Of a DNA stretch of 64,000 bases, positions 56,853-64,000 are shown in pieces (the first letter of the stretch is position 1; every line of letters begins with the position of its first letter). The notes beneath the pieces are model-generated. The model did no database searches. It was not told the origin of the DNA and was given only the letters and a program-made list of their open reading frames with translations. The stretch is from Clostridium sp. D53t1_180928_C8 (GTDB lineage Bacteria; Bacillota; Clostridia; Clostridiales; Clostridiaceae): NCBI RefSeq assembly GCF_015667795.1, contig NZ_JADPEL010000006.1, forward strand, positions 62,001 through 126,000, given 5' to 3'. A program made the translations under genes and the position numbers.

Positions 56853-58014
56853 AACATATCTCACTTTTAGGATAGTTTTTTCTTTCAAAAGTTAATAAAT
56901 AAGATGAAATAATAGATACCAATGGAACAGATAATATTATAGCTATACTTCCTGAAACTCCTTGCATTACTTCAATACCAATTTGATACATATTGATAAT
57001 TTGGTTATATTTTAATGCATATGCATAATTTAAAATCAACGTATTTATAGAACCACCAGTAAAAGCTAATATTAATGTATTTGACATAGTTCCCATCATA
57101 TCTCTTCCAACATTTATCCCTGATTTGAAAAGTTCTTTTTTACTTATATTATTATTATGACTATATATCTCAGTCATTGCTGATGCTATAGACATACTTA
57201 CATCCATAACTGCTCCTAATGATGCAATAAGTATAGCAGCAAATAATATTCCCCCAACTTTTAGATTAGTATTATTTGATATAAACACTAACTCCTCAAC
57301 CTCTGCTACATTATACCCTGATATTTTAGCTACATTTCCAAATCCAGCTGCACATACTCCTGAAATTATTACCCCTATTATAGTTCCAATAATTGCTGAA
57401 ATTGACTTTTTGCTTATTCCGTCAATTAAATATAATGAGATTATTGTTATTAATATTATTACAACTACCGCTGATAAAAATGGAGAATATCCCCTATATA
57501 ACATAGGTAAAAACAGATATATTATACAGATAAAAGTAAACACTAATCCTATTGCTGATTTAAATCCCTTTTTCCCTCCTATAATCCAAAGCATAAGTAA
57601 AAATAATCCTACAAATAAGTAAATAATATTAGACCTATCATAGCTATATACTGATACTGAAGCATTAGCATCATATTCACTTATACTTGCTATAACCTTC
57701 ATTCCTATAGTGCAATCTGCACCATATAAGTATCCTGCAAAACTTGTTCCATCTAATATATTTCCCTTTAAATTGCCACTTAATATTTTTAATTTAACCT
57801 TTTGATAACCAATTCTTGTCCCATCTTCTTGAAGGTTATCTTCTATAATTTCTACAACAACAGCTTTTTCATAACTTGTTCCAGTACGATTAATTAGTTC
57901 TACCTTTTCAATATTATTAAAAAAATATAGAAATATAAAAAATAATATAATAATACTTACAACTATAATACTGTTTTTTATCTTCTTTATATTCTTTAAC
58001 AAACCTGTTAACAT
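56836..58014 (-). CDS. YibE/F family membrane protein
   Basis: This 392-residue polytopic protein starts at the ATG at 58014, directly after TTTGGAGG. An N-terminal helix (about 13-33) precedes an extracellular OB-like part (about 40-120, with KLKILSGNLKGNILDGTSF). Seven or eight helices follow. Conserved segments such as GASLGAVMDVSMSIASAMTEIY-like and GRDMMGTMSNTLILAFTGG match YibE/F proteins. Their function is not established; they are often near phosphatases or sortases in Firmicutes. Here it stands between a phosphatase-like surface protein and a sortase. Confidence 0.87.
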   Translation of the reverse strand: MLTGLLKNIKKIKNSIIVVSIIILFFIFLYFFNNIEKVELINRTGTSYEKAVVVEIIEDNLQEDGTRIGYQKVKLKILSGNLKGNILDGTSFAGYLYGADCTIGMKVIASISEYDANASVSVYSYDRSNIIYLFVGLFLLMLWIIGGKKGFKSAIGLVFTFICIIYLFLPMLYRGYSPFLSAVVVIILITIISLYLIDGISKKSISAIIGTIIGVIISGVCAAGFGNVAKISGYNVAEVEELVFISNNTNLKVGGILFAAILIASLGAVMDVSMSIASAMTEIYSHNNNISKKELFKSGINVGRDMMGTMSNTLILAFTGGSINTLILNYAYALKYNQIINMYQIGIEVMQGVSGSIAIILSVPLVSIISSYLLTFERKNYPKSEICYEDKI

Positions 58015-58084
58015 ACTATTCCTCCAAATTATATAGAGTTTACTCAAAGAGAAAAGAACTTTTTAAGCTAACTCTATTCTCATA

Positions 58085-60292
58085 TTACTGTACTATTTCT
58101 TTTCTCTTTTTAAAGTTTAAAGCTACTACTCCAAGTGTTGCTACTGCTAAAATTCCATAAACAAATATACTAGATTTATCTCCAGTACTTACACTATTAC
58201 TTGGTTTATTTGTTGTACTATTATTTACATTCCCACTATTTGTATTTCCATTGTTTTCATTATTTCCTGTTCCACCTACAATTGTTTGTTCAACTATTAC
58301 CTTATCCTTAAATAGTTTAATAGCTTCTTTTAACTTTGTAACTGCGTCATCTATAACTATTTGACTAGAATCATCAGATAAAATTAATTCCTTTGCCTCA
58401 TTAATTACTTTTATTAATGTATCCTTAGCCTCTTGTGGATATTCTCCAACTTTATTTCCAACTACAGAATTTTTTATCAATTCTTCAGCAACTGTAATTT
58501 CATTGTTTAATTCATTCACATTTCCCCTTACTACAAGTTGATCAATAGCCACTTTTAAGTTACCATAAGTTTGTGAAATTACTTCTTCACTTATATTTGA
58601 ATCTTCTACTATTTTTTGTGCATTTAAAAGGGTGGCCTTAAATACACTCCAAGTTGATGATGTGTACATATCCTTTTCTGAAATCTTAGACTCTGCTTCT
58701 TCAATTTTTTCTACTAAATTTCCGTATTCAACTGACTTAATAATAGTAACTGTTTCATCAATTTTTTCCATAGTATCTGTTCTATATGTGCTAATTGATA
58801 AGCTTACATTATCAACATTTATAGTTGAAAATGTTGGCACATCTTCTTGCCATCTATTTGCAATATATGATTGTTGTCTTGGCACATTGTTGTAATACTT
58901 ACTACCAGATGCTGAGTTAGCAGTTATATATAATATTCCTTCTGGATTTGAAATATTTTCTCCTCTTACGCTTAAATCTGTTTCTATAGCATTCTTGTCT
59001 TCAATACTTTCTAAATAGCTTAAATACTTTTCATCTTCAACTAATTCAGTGTAATCACTTTCAAATTCTATATCAAAAAATTCTTCATACTCATCATCTG
59101 TTAAGAATGTACCTTCATCCTTTACTCCCCCTTTTAAAATTTTAGATCTAGCATAAGTATGATCATGCCCTGTTAAAACAACATCAATATCATTTTCCTC
59201 AAAAATTGGAACTAATTTATATCTTAATTCTGCAATTTCTGGCTCATTAGAATGTTCCCCTGATCCATATATATCTTGGTGTAACGTCACAACCTTCCAA
59301 GTTGCATCTCCTGATTCAGCAACGGCTTGTTCTATAAACTGCTTATGTTCTTCTGCATTTGTATTATTAGTATTTAACATAATAAATAGAGTATTACCAT
59401 ATGTATAATAGTAATTTCCTCCCCCTACGGTAGATCCTAAATCACTAGCATTAGGATTATTAAAATGATAAGAATAATTTCCACTAACAGCATCGTGATT
59501 TCCTAATGTTGTCGCAACTGGTAATGATTTTAATGATTCTGGACTTAAATATCCCGCATATTCAATTTCATTTTCTGTATAAGCAAGAGCTTGTTCAGTA
59601 TTAGCTTTTTTATCTCTTATTGAAATTTGATCTCCTGCTGAAATCATAAAACTTGCATTAGGAGATAAAGATAATGCCTTTTTTATTGTATTATTCCAGT
59701 TAAAACTATCATTTCTTACTGATCTATCTTGCCCTATAGCTTCAATTTCACCTGTTGCAGTATTTTTTAACGATGAACCTATTTGTGGATCACCAACTAA
59801 GAAAAAACTAAAACTATCAGTAGATTGAGTGTTAATTGCTACAGGATTACTCCAATTTCCATTTGTTCCATAACTATAGTAATATGTATCCTCCTCTTCT
59901 AAACCTGTTATAGTTACTTTATTTGATACATATTCTACATTAGTTTCTTTATTAGTTACTGCTTTACTTTGAGTGCCTTCAAATTCAATAGAATTACTCA
60001 TATCTGCACTTTTCCCTATTTTTACTTTTGGTAAAGTTTCTTCTTTTTCAGAATACCAAGCAAAATTTAATTCTGTTGCATTTTTGCCTGGTGTTATTGA
60101 TAATTGAGTCCAATCATTTTTAATTGTTTCCCACTTTTCACACCAAGCTTCCCAACTCCCGCCCTGTGCTGCTTCAGTATAAGGTGCTTCAGTCCACCCA
60201 TCATTTTCTGCAGCAAATACAGTATAACTTGTTGTACTCATCATTACAGCAATCATTAAAGCTGCCATTACTTTTTTAGTTCTTTTTATCAT
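58085..60292 (-). CDS. Surface-anchored purple-acid-phosphatase-like metallophosphoesterase
   Basis: This 735-residue exported protein has a signal peptide (1-28) and a fibronectin-like N-domain typical of purple acid phosphatases (about 55-155). A calcineurin-like metallophosphoesterase follows, with FFLVGDPQIG, ISAGDQIS, TTLGNHDAV, VTLHQDIYGSGEHS and VLTGHDHTYARS giving the two-metal ligands. Two FIVAR-type helical modules come next, and then an Asn-rich stalk. It ends in SNSVSTGDKSS, a hydrophobic segment and KKRKE, a sorting-signal layout with SVSTG where LPxTG would be. GGGGGGGG precedes the ATG. The neighbouring class B sortase may use it. It could release phosphate from host or environmental esters. 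Confidence 0.88.
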   Translation of the reverse strand: MIKRTKKVMAALMIAVMMSTTSYTVFAAENDGWTEAPYTEAAQGGSWEAWCEKWETIKNDWTQLSITPGKNATELNFAWYSEKEETLPKVKIGKSADMSNSIEFEGTQSKAVTNKETNVEYVSNKVTITGLEEEDTYYYSYGTNGNWSNPVAINTQSTDSFSFFLVGDPQIGSSLKNTATGEIEAIGQDRSVRNDSFNWNNTIKKALSLSPNASFMISAGDQISIRDKKANTEQALAYTENEIEYAGYLSPESLKSLPVATTLGNHDAVSGNYSYHFNNPNASDLGSTVGGGNYYYTYGNTLFIMLNTNNTNAEEHKQFIEQAVAESGDATWKVVTLHQDIYGSGEHSNEPEIAELRYKLVPIFEENDIDVVLTGHDHTYARSKILKGGVKDEGTFLTDDEYEEFFDIEFESDYTELVEDEKYLSYLESIEDKNAIETDLSVRGENISNPEGILYITANSASGSKYYNNVPRQQSYIANRWQEDVPTFSTINVDNVSLSISTYRTDTMEKIDETVTIIKSVEYGNLVEKIEEAESKISEKDMYTSSTWSVFKATLLNAQKIVEDSNISEEVISQTYGNLKVAIDQLVVRGNVNELNNEITVAEELIKNSVVGNKVGEYPQEAKDTLIKVINEAKELILSDDSSQIVIDDAVTKLKEAIKLFKDKVIVEQTIVGGTGNNENNGNTNSGNVNNSTTNKPSNSVSTGDKSSIFVYGILAVATLGVVALNFKKRKEIVQ

Positions 60293-60309
60293 TTTAATAT
60301 TCCCCCCCC

Positions 60310-60338
60310 TTGTAATTACTTACAAAGGGAATTATATA
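60310..60338 (-). promoter_or_regulatory. Promoter -10 and inverted-repeat operator of the phosphatase gene
   Basis: On the minus strand TATATAAT (60331-60338) is followed at about the start of transcription by TTGTAAGTAATTACAA (60310-60325), with arms TTGTAA and TTACAA. A repressor bound there would block transcription. Further upstream (60360-60435) GTTAA units recur at 10-11 base spacing, as in phosphate-control boxes. Confidence 0.5.
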
Positions 60339-60429
60339 GCAAACTTTTTATTCAATGTGCTTTTTTAACACTTATTAACTTATACATCAACATAATTTAC
60401 ATATTTTAAAAATAGTTAACATTAAATTA

Positions 60430-60466
60430 ACTAAAAAAAGATAACTAATTTTATAGTTATCTTTCA
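60430..60466 (-). terminator. Terminator of the EEP hydrolase gene
   Basis: On the minus strand AAAGATAACTA pairs with TAGTTATCTTT around a 6-base loop, followed by seven T. Confidence 0.88.
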
Positions 60467-60477
60467 TTTTAATTATA

Positions 60478-61266
60478 CTAATTTTTGCATTTTTTCATTC
60501 TAACATCTGCAATCAAGGGATAATGATCAGATGGGTATTTTCCATTTATATTGTCTTTAATAATGTCAACATCAACTATTTCCAGCTCCTTACTAACAAA
60601 AATATAATCAATATGAAGCCCTTTTTCTTTTCCCTTAAAGCTACTCATAGTTGATTTACTATACAACTCTTTCTTAACTTCTTGGACTGCTACAAATCTA
60701 TCTGTACTATATTCTCCTGACGCAAACTTCTTAATAACTTTGCTATCTGGAGTTGCATTAAAGTCTCCCATTATAATTACAGGTAATTTTTCTTCCTTAC
60801 GATTTCTTTCAACAATTTCCCCTAATTTCTTTAATCCAAAATCCCTAGCTTGTGGTAAAAGGCAATCTAAATGTGTATTATATACCCTTACTCTTTCACC
60901 CTCTCTTGTTTCTACTACTGCTGTTGTACATATTCTAGGATATAAAGAATACCAAAGTTGACTTCCTACTTTATCTGGACTCTTTGATAACCAAAATGTT
61001 CTATGCTTTAAAATGCTATGATTCTCTTGAATAAATAAATTATTTCTCTCTGAAAAAAACTTTTTACTTCTTGCACTGCCCACAATACTATAATGTTTTA
61101 TATTTGAAGTTATATCTTCATACATTTTATTAGTTACTTCTTGAACACCTATAATATCACAATTATACTTTTCTATTATCTCATAAACTATATGCTTTCT
61201 ATTATCCCATCTATTTTTAAAATCTAAAATAAAATCACTTCTCAAATTAAAAGACATTACTCTCAT
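60478..61266 (-). CDS. Endonuclease/exonuclease/phosphatase (EEP) family hydrolase
   Basis: This 262-residue metal-dependent hydrolase carries the full EEP signature. The motifs are VMSFNLRSD, DIIGVQEV (metal Glu), RVYNTHLDC, VIIMGDFNATPDS, IDYIFVS and PSDHYPLIADV (catalytic His). It has no signal peptide, so it is cytosolic. The ATG at 61266 is chosen because AGGAG lies 7 bases before it; two upstream ATG codons at 61281 and 61272 lie at or before that site. It is transcribed alone. The substrate could be DNA, a phosphodiester or a phospholipid head group and cannot be told from motifs. Confidence 0.9.
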   Translation of the reverse strand: MRVMSFNLRSDFILDFKNRWDNRKHIVYEIIEKYNCDIIGVQEVTNKMYEDITSNIKHYSIVGSARSKKFFSERNNLFIQENHSILKHRTFWLSKSPDKVGSQLWYSLYPRICTTAVVETREGERVRVYNTHLDCLLPQARDFGLKKLGEIVERNRKEEKLPVIIMGDFNATPDSKVIKKFASGEYSTDRFVAVQEVKKELYSKSTMSSFKGKEKGLHIDYIFVSKELEIVDVDIIKDNINGKYPSDHYPLIADVRMKKCKN

Positions 61267-61466
61267 AATCATTCTCCTCATCTCAATTTTATATCAAATT
61301 TATTATACTCCTTTTCATTAGAATTAAAACTATTAACTTTTTATTAATTGCTTGTGAAATTATTTACATATTGTATAATAATATTATATTGTACTAGTTT
61401 TTGCTAGTTATTACTCTAAATATTTTAATAAACTTTACTTAAACAATGCAATTAATGGAGGATTTT

Positions 61467-62306
61467 ATGGGAAAAAATTTAAACAAAAATACTATTATTT
61501 TATTGTCTATAGCTGCAATTTCCTTAATATCAAGTATTTTTATAGGAATACAATTAGCTATTCTTTTATTCTTACTATTATTTCTATGTTACTTAATTGT
61601 GACAAAAAAACATTATATTAAGGTATTTAAGGGCACAAAGGCATATAAGTTAGAAGATTATCAGACTGCATTAGAATGTTATAGAGATGCTGCTATGTCA
61701 TCATGGGCTAACGCTCCAATAATAACTAATTATTTAATTTGTGAATTAAAATACGGTAAACCATCTTTAGCTCAAGAATACATAAATGAAAATTTGAAAT
61801 CTAAGATAGTAAAACCTCTTCAATCAACAAATTTAGAAGTTACAAAAGCAATTGTTACTTGGAAAACTAGTTCTAAAGAAGAAGCAATAAATTCTTTAAA
61901 AAATTTATTAGAAAATAATAAAAATACTTATATTTATGAAACACTAACATCTTTATTATTATGTTCTGGTAGATTTGATGAAGCAAATAAATATATTGCT
62001 GAAGCAATGGAATTTAATTCTGATAATAATATTATTAAATCTAACTATGCCGAAATATGCTATAAGCTTGAAAAGTTTGATGAATCAAAAAAATATTTTG
62101 AACCTTTAATAGATTTAAATGTTCGTTTTATTGAACCATACTACTATACTGCATTAATAGAAAATAAAAATGGAAACTTTGAGAAATCAATTGACTTACT
62201 AAGAAAGGCCCAAGGTTTAAATGAGTCTTTAGTAAGTTTAATAAGCCAAAACGATGTTGAACAAGCTCTTAATTCCGTTATGGTAAAATCATTAAATTCT
62301 ATATAA
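61467..62306 (+). CDS. TPR-repeat membrane protein, 279 aa
   Basis: The protein starts at the ATG at 61467 after TGGAGG; a longer frame from 61446 would include the ribosome binding site. Two close N-terminal membrane helices (about 10-50) precede a cytosolic solenoid of TPR-like helix pairs. It shows YKLEDYQTALECYRDAAMSSWANAPI, then TLTSLLLCSGRFDEANKYIAEAMEFN and ALIENKNGNFEKSIDLLRKAQGLN. TPR proteins hold complexes together; the partner is unknown. It is divergent from the EEP gene and ends in a perfect terminator. Confidence 0.78.
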   Translation: MGKNLNKNTIILLSIAAISLISSIFIGIQLAILLFLLLFLCYLIVTKKHYIKVFKGTKAYKLEDYQTALECYRDAAMSSWANAPIITNYLICELKYGKPSLAQEYINENLKSKIVKPLQSTNLEVTKAIVTWKTSSKEEAINSLKNLLENNKNTYIYETLTSLLLCSGRFDEANKYIAEAMEFNSDNNIIKSNYAEICYKLEKFDESKKYFEPLIDLNVRFIEPYYYTALIENKNGNFEKSIDLLRKAQGLNESLVSLISQNDVEQALNSVMVKSLNSI

Positions 62307-62307
62307 T

Positions 62308-62350
62308 AAAAAAATATTATAACTTTATAATAAGTTATAATATTTTTTTA
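62308..62350 (+). terminator. Terminator of the TPR gene
   Basis: AAATATTATAACTT and AAGTTATAATATTT form a 14-bp stem with a 6-base loop, followed by T. Confidence 0.85.
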
Positions 62351-62351
62351 T

Positions 62352-62386
62352 ATTAAAAGAGCTATAGAATAAATCTATAGCTCTTA
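62352..62386 (-). terminator. Terminator of the zinc-ribbon gene
   Basis: On the minus strand AAGAGCTATAGA pairs with TCTATAGCTCTT around a 5-base loop, followed by TT and AT-rich sequence. Confidence 0.8.
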
Positions 62387-62403
62387 AGAAACATACTTTA
62401 TAA

Positions 62404-62559
62404 TTATCTTCTATTATTTTGTTGTTTCTTAGCTTTTCTACAAGCAGGACATCTTGTTGGTTCATTTTCAAACCCTTTTTCCTTGTAGAATTCTTGTTCT
62501 CCTTCTGTGAAAACAAATTCATTTCCACAGTCTCTGCATGTTAATGTTTTGTCTGACAT
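62404..62559 (-). CDS. Zinc-ribbon domain protein, 51 aa
   Basis: A short gene with GGAGGAA 6 bases before its ATG and a terminator after it. It encodes a single zinc ribbon: CRDCGNEF near residues 8-15 and RCPACRKAKK near 36-45, giving four Cys ligands. A basic, Gln/Asn-rich tail follows. FVFTEGEQEFYKEKGFENEPTRC between the pairs is the hallmark of the widespread bacterial zf-trcl-type (probable zinc-binding) proteins. The exact role is not known; small zinc-ribbon proteins often bind RNA or the ribosome. A longer open frame at 62325-62528 in another frame is not a gene. Confidence 0.85.
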   Translation of the reverse strand: MSDKTLTCRDCGNEFVFTEGEQEFYKEKGFENEPTRCPACRKAKKQQNNRR

Positions 62560-62701
62560 TTAAAATTCCTCCATATTATGAAAGGTTTAAACAAAAATAA
62601 CAACAAAATAATAAATTATTAGTTACCGTTTGTATACCTTCCGTGTCTTTACATTATAATAGTATAAACACTTTTAAAAATTATATACATAATTAATAAT
62701 A

Positions 62702-63865
62702 TTATTTATATTTTTCTGTTTCTACAGGTAACCCTTTTTTACTTAACTTATTCTCTATAATTTCTTTTATTATAGAATAGAATATCGCAAATAAAGGAAC
62801 TCCTACTATCATACCTACAAATCCCATAAATTTAGCTGCAACTAATAATGAGAATAATATCCAAAATGCAGATATTCCAATTGAATCTCCAAGTATTTTA
62901 GGTCCAATTATATTTCCATCAATTTGTTGAATTACAATTATAATTATAATAAACCATAATGCTTGTATTGGAGATACAAATAATATAATTATTGCTGCTG
63001 GTATTCCACCAATAAAAGGCCCAAAGAATGGAATAATATTAGTAACACCAATTATTACTGAAATTAATAATATATATGGCATTTTAAATATACTTAATAT
63101 TATAAATGTTAATACACCTATTATAAATGAATCTAAAATTTTACCACCAATAAATCTACTAAATGTCATGTTACTTTGAGTTGCTAATCTTAAAATAAAT
63201 TTAGCTTTTTCTTCTGAACATACGGCATATACAATTTTTTTACCTAATGCCATAAATTTTTCTTTATCTATTAATATATAAATAGAAACTATTATTCCTA
63301 TTATTATGTTTAATATGCTAGATGTTGCACCTACTACAAAATTCCCTATTACTGGTACTAAATTACTTAATATTGTTATAATATATGTAATTGCTTCACC
63401 GAACTTATCAGTAATTAAATTAATATATTCTGGCTGCAAATTTAAATTATCAACTATGTTATTGGTAACATTCGTTACATCATTTACATATTGAGGTATA
63501 TTATTTACTAATCCAATAATACTATCCATTAATTGAGGTAACACAAATTGTATAAATAAATATGTAATTATACTTGCAGTTATATACGTTAATAGTAATC
63601 CTATACCCCTCTTACCTGACTTTTTCAACTTATTAAAAGCTTCATGTGATAATATATAATCCTCATAAAATCTTAAAATAAAATTTAATAAATAAGCTAA
63701 TGCTCCTCCTATAATAAATGGCTGTAATGTCCCCATAAAATCACTAATACTTGATTTTATTATACTCATCTGTGATATTCCTAAATATAAAAGAATACTT
63801 CCACAAATAACTAAAAATGCATATATTGCTATTGTTGCATATTTATTATTCCAATTTATTTTCAT
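62702..63865 (-). CDS. AI-2E family transporter
   Basis: This 387-residue membrane protein has about eight helices in the AI-2E/PerM arrangement. An N-terminal pair is followed by SDFMGTLQPFIIGGALAYLLNF. A helical extracellular part (about 115-150) comes next. Then come GATSSILNIIIGIIVSIYILIDKEKF and the conserved YILLISVIIGVTNIIPFFGPFIGGIPAAII. The family was named after a proposed autoinducer-2 exporter; other members are Na+/H+ antiporters, so the real substrate is open. GGAGG precedes the ATG at 63865. Confidence 0.9.
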   Translation of the reverse strand: MKINWNNKYATIAIYAFLVICGSILLYLGISQMSIIKSSISDFMGTLQPFIIGGALAYLLNFILRFYEDYILSHEAFNKLKKSGKRGIGLLLTYITASIITYLFIQFVLPQLMDSIIGLVNNIPQYVNDVTNVTNNIVDNLNLQPEYINLITDKFGEAITYIITILSNLVPVIGNFVVGATSSILNIIIGIIVSIYILIDKEKFMALGKKIVYAVCSEEKAKFILRLATQSNMTFSRFIGGKILDSFIIGVLTFIILSIFKMPYILLISVIIGVTNIIPFFGPFIGGIPAAIIILFVSPIQALWFIIIIIVIQQIDGNIIGPKILGDSIGISAFWILFSLLVAAKFMGFVGMIVGVPLFAIFYSIIKEIIENKLSKKGLPVETEKYK

Positions 63866-63967
63866 TTTTGTCCTCCATATTATAAAATAGTACTTTTATT
63901 TTAACATACTTTACATTAAAATTTTATTAATATTTTCTAAAGTTAATTATTTGTTTAAATTAAATCC

Positions 63968-64000
63968 AAATGAAAAAGTCAGCAATAAAAATCACTGACT
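63968..64000 (-). terminator. Terminator of a gene beyond the right edge
   Basis: AAAGTCAG (63976-63983) and the complementary CACTGACT at the window end form a stem. On the minus strand it is followed by a T run. It should end a minus-strand gene that starts outside the window. Confidence 0.6.

Noticed and set aside
62325-62528. Minus-strand 67-residue open frame
   Set aside because: It runs in a different frame over the zinc-ribbon gene and its terminators and has no ribosome binding site.

Overview
The window is AT-rich DNA from a low-GC Firmicute. Codon use, strong GGAGG-type ribosome binding sites, U-tailed terminators, a T-box leader, LPxTG wall-anchored glycosidases with FIVAR and cohesin modules, and AspRS of the archaeal type behind a T-box all point to Clostridium sensu stricto, probably a gut or host-associated species. 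I cannot name the species. I see no tRNA, rRNA, CRISPR array, phage or insertion sequence.

The left part (1-25.4 kb) is mixed chromosome. It starts with a 5' portion of a T-box-controlled aspartyl/asparaginyl-type tRNA synthetase. A 1467-residue wall-anchored glycosidase with a cohesin-like module follows, then a MATE pump, ddl with a MocR regulator, an uncharacterised two-gene membrane cassette, and an FAD/NAD reductase. Next come a DAACS symporter, a membrane-anchored GH63 glucosidase, an opine-dehydrogenase-like enzyme divergent from a permease, and a Nat-type ABC exporter.

The centre (25.4-50.2 kb) is the highlight: a contiguous, almost entirely minus-strand locus for host N-glycan use. 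An LPxTG-anchored GH85 endo-beta-N-acetylglucosaminidase would release N-glycans outside the cell. A lipoprotein binding protein and two LplB/LplC-type permeases would import them. Two cytosolic GH38 alpha-mannosidases, a cytosolic GH20 hexosaminidase and a ROK kinase would break them down. A YesM/YesN two-component system and a divergent YesL-like protein sit at the right end. An 811-residue cytosolic protein without a recognised activity is encoded immediately upstream of the GH85 gene. By eye, four transcription units of this locus share a promoter-proximal module of about 50 bp (33601-33652, 37851-37904, 39962-40017, 45940-45996). This suggests one regulon, plausibly under the YesN-like regulator. 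A decayed GH3 glycosidase start lies inside the locus.

The right part (50.2-64 kb) has a DNA alkyltransferase, an MMPL transporter overlapping a secreted heptad-repeat protein, and a cluster of class B sortase, YibE/F-like protein and purple-acid-phosphatase-like surface protein. The phosphatase ends in an unusual SVSTG sorting-like signal that may be the local sortase's substrate. An EEP-family hydrolase, a TPR protein, a zinc-ribbon peptide and an AI-2E-type transporter follow.

Several starts were moved inward from the longest open frame because a clear ribosome binding site precedes an internal ATG.
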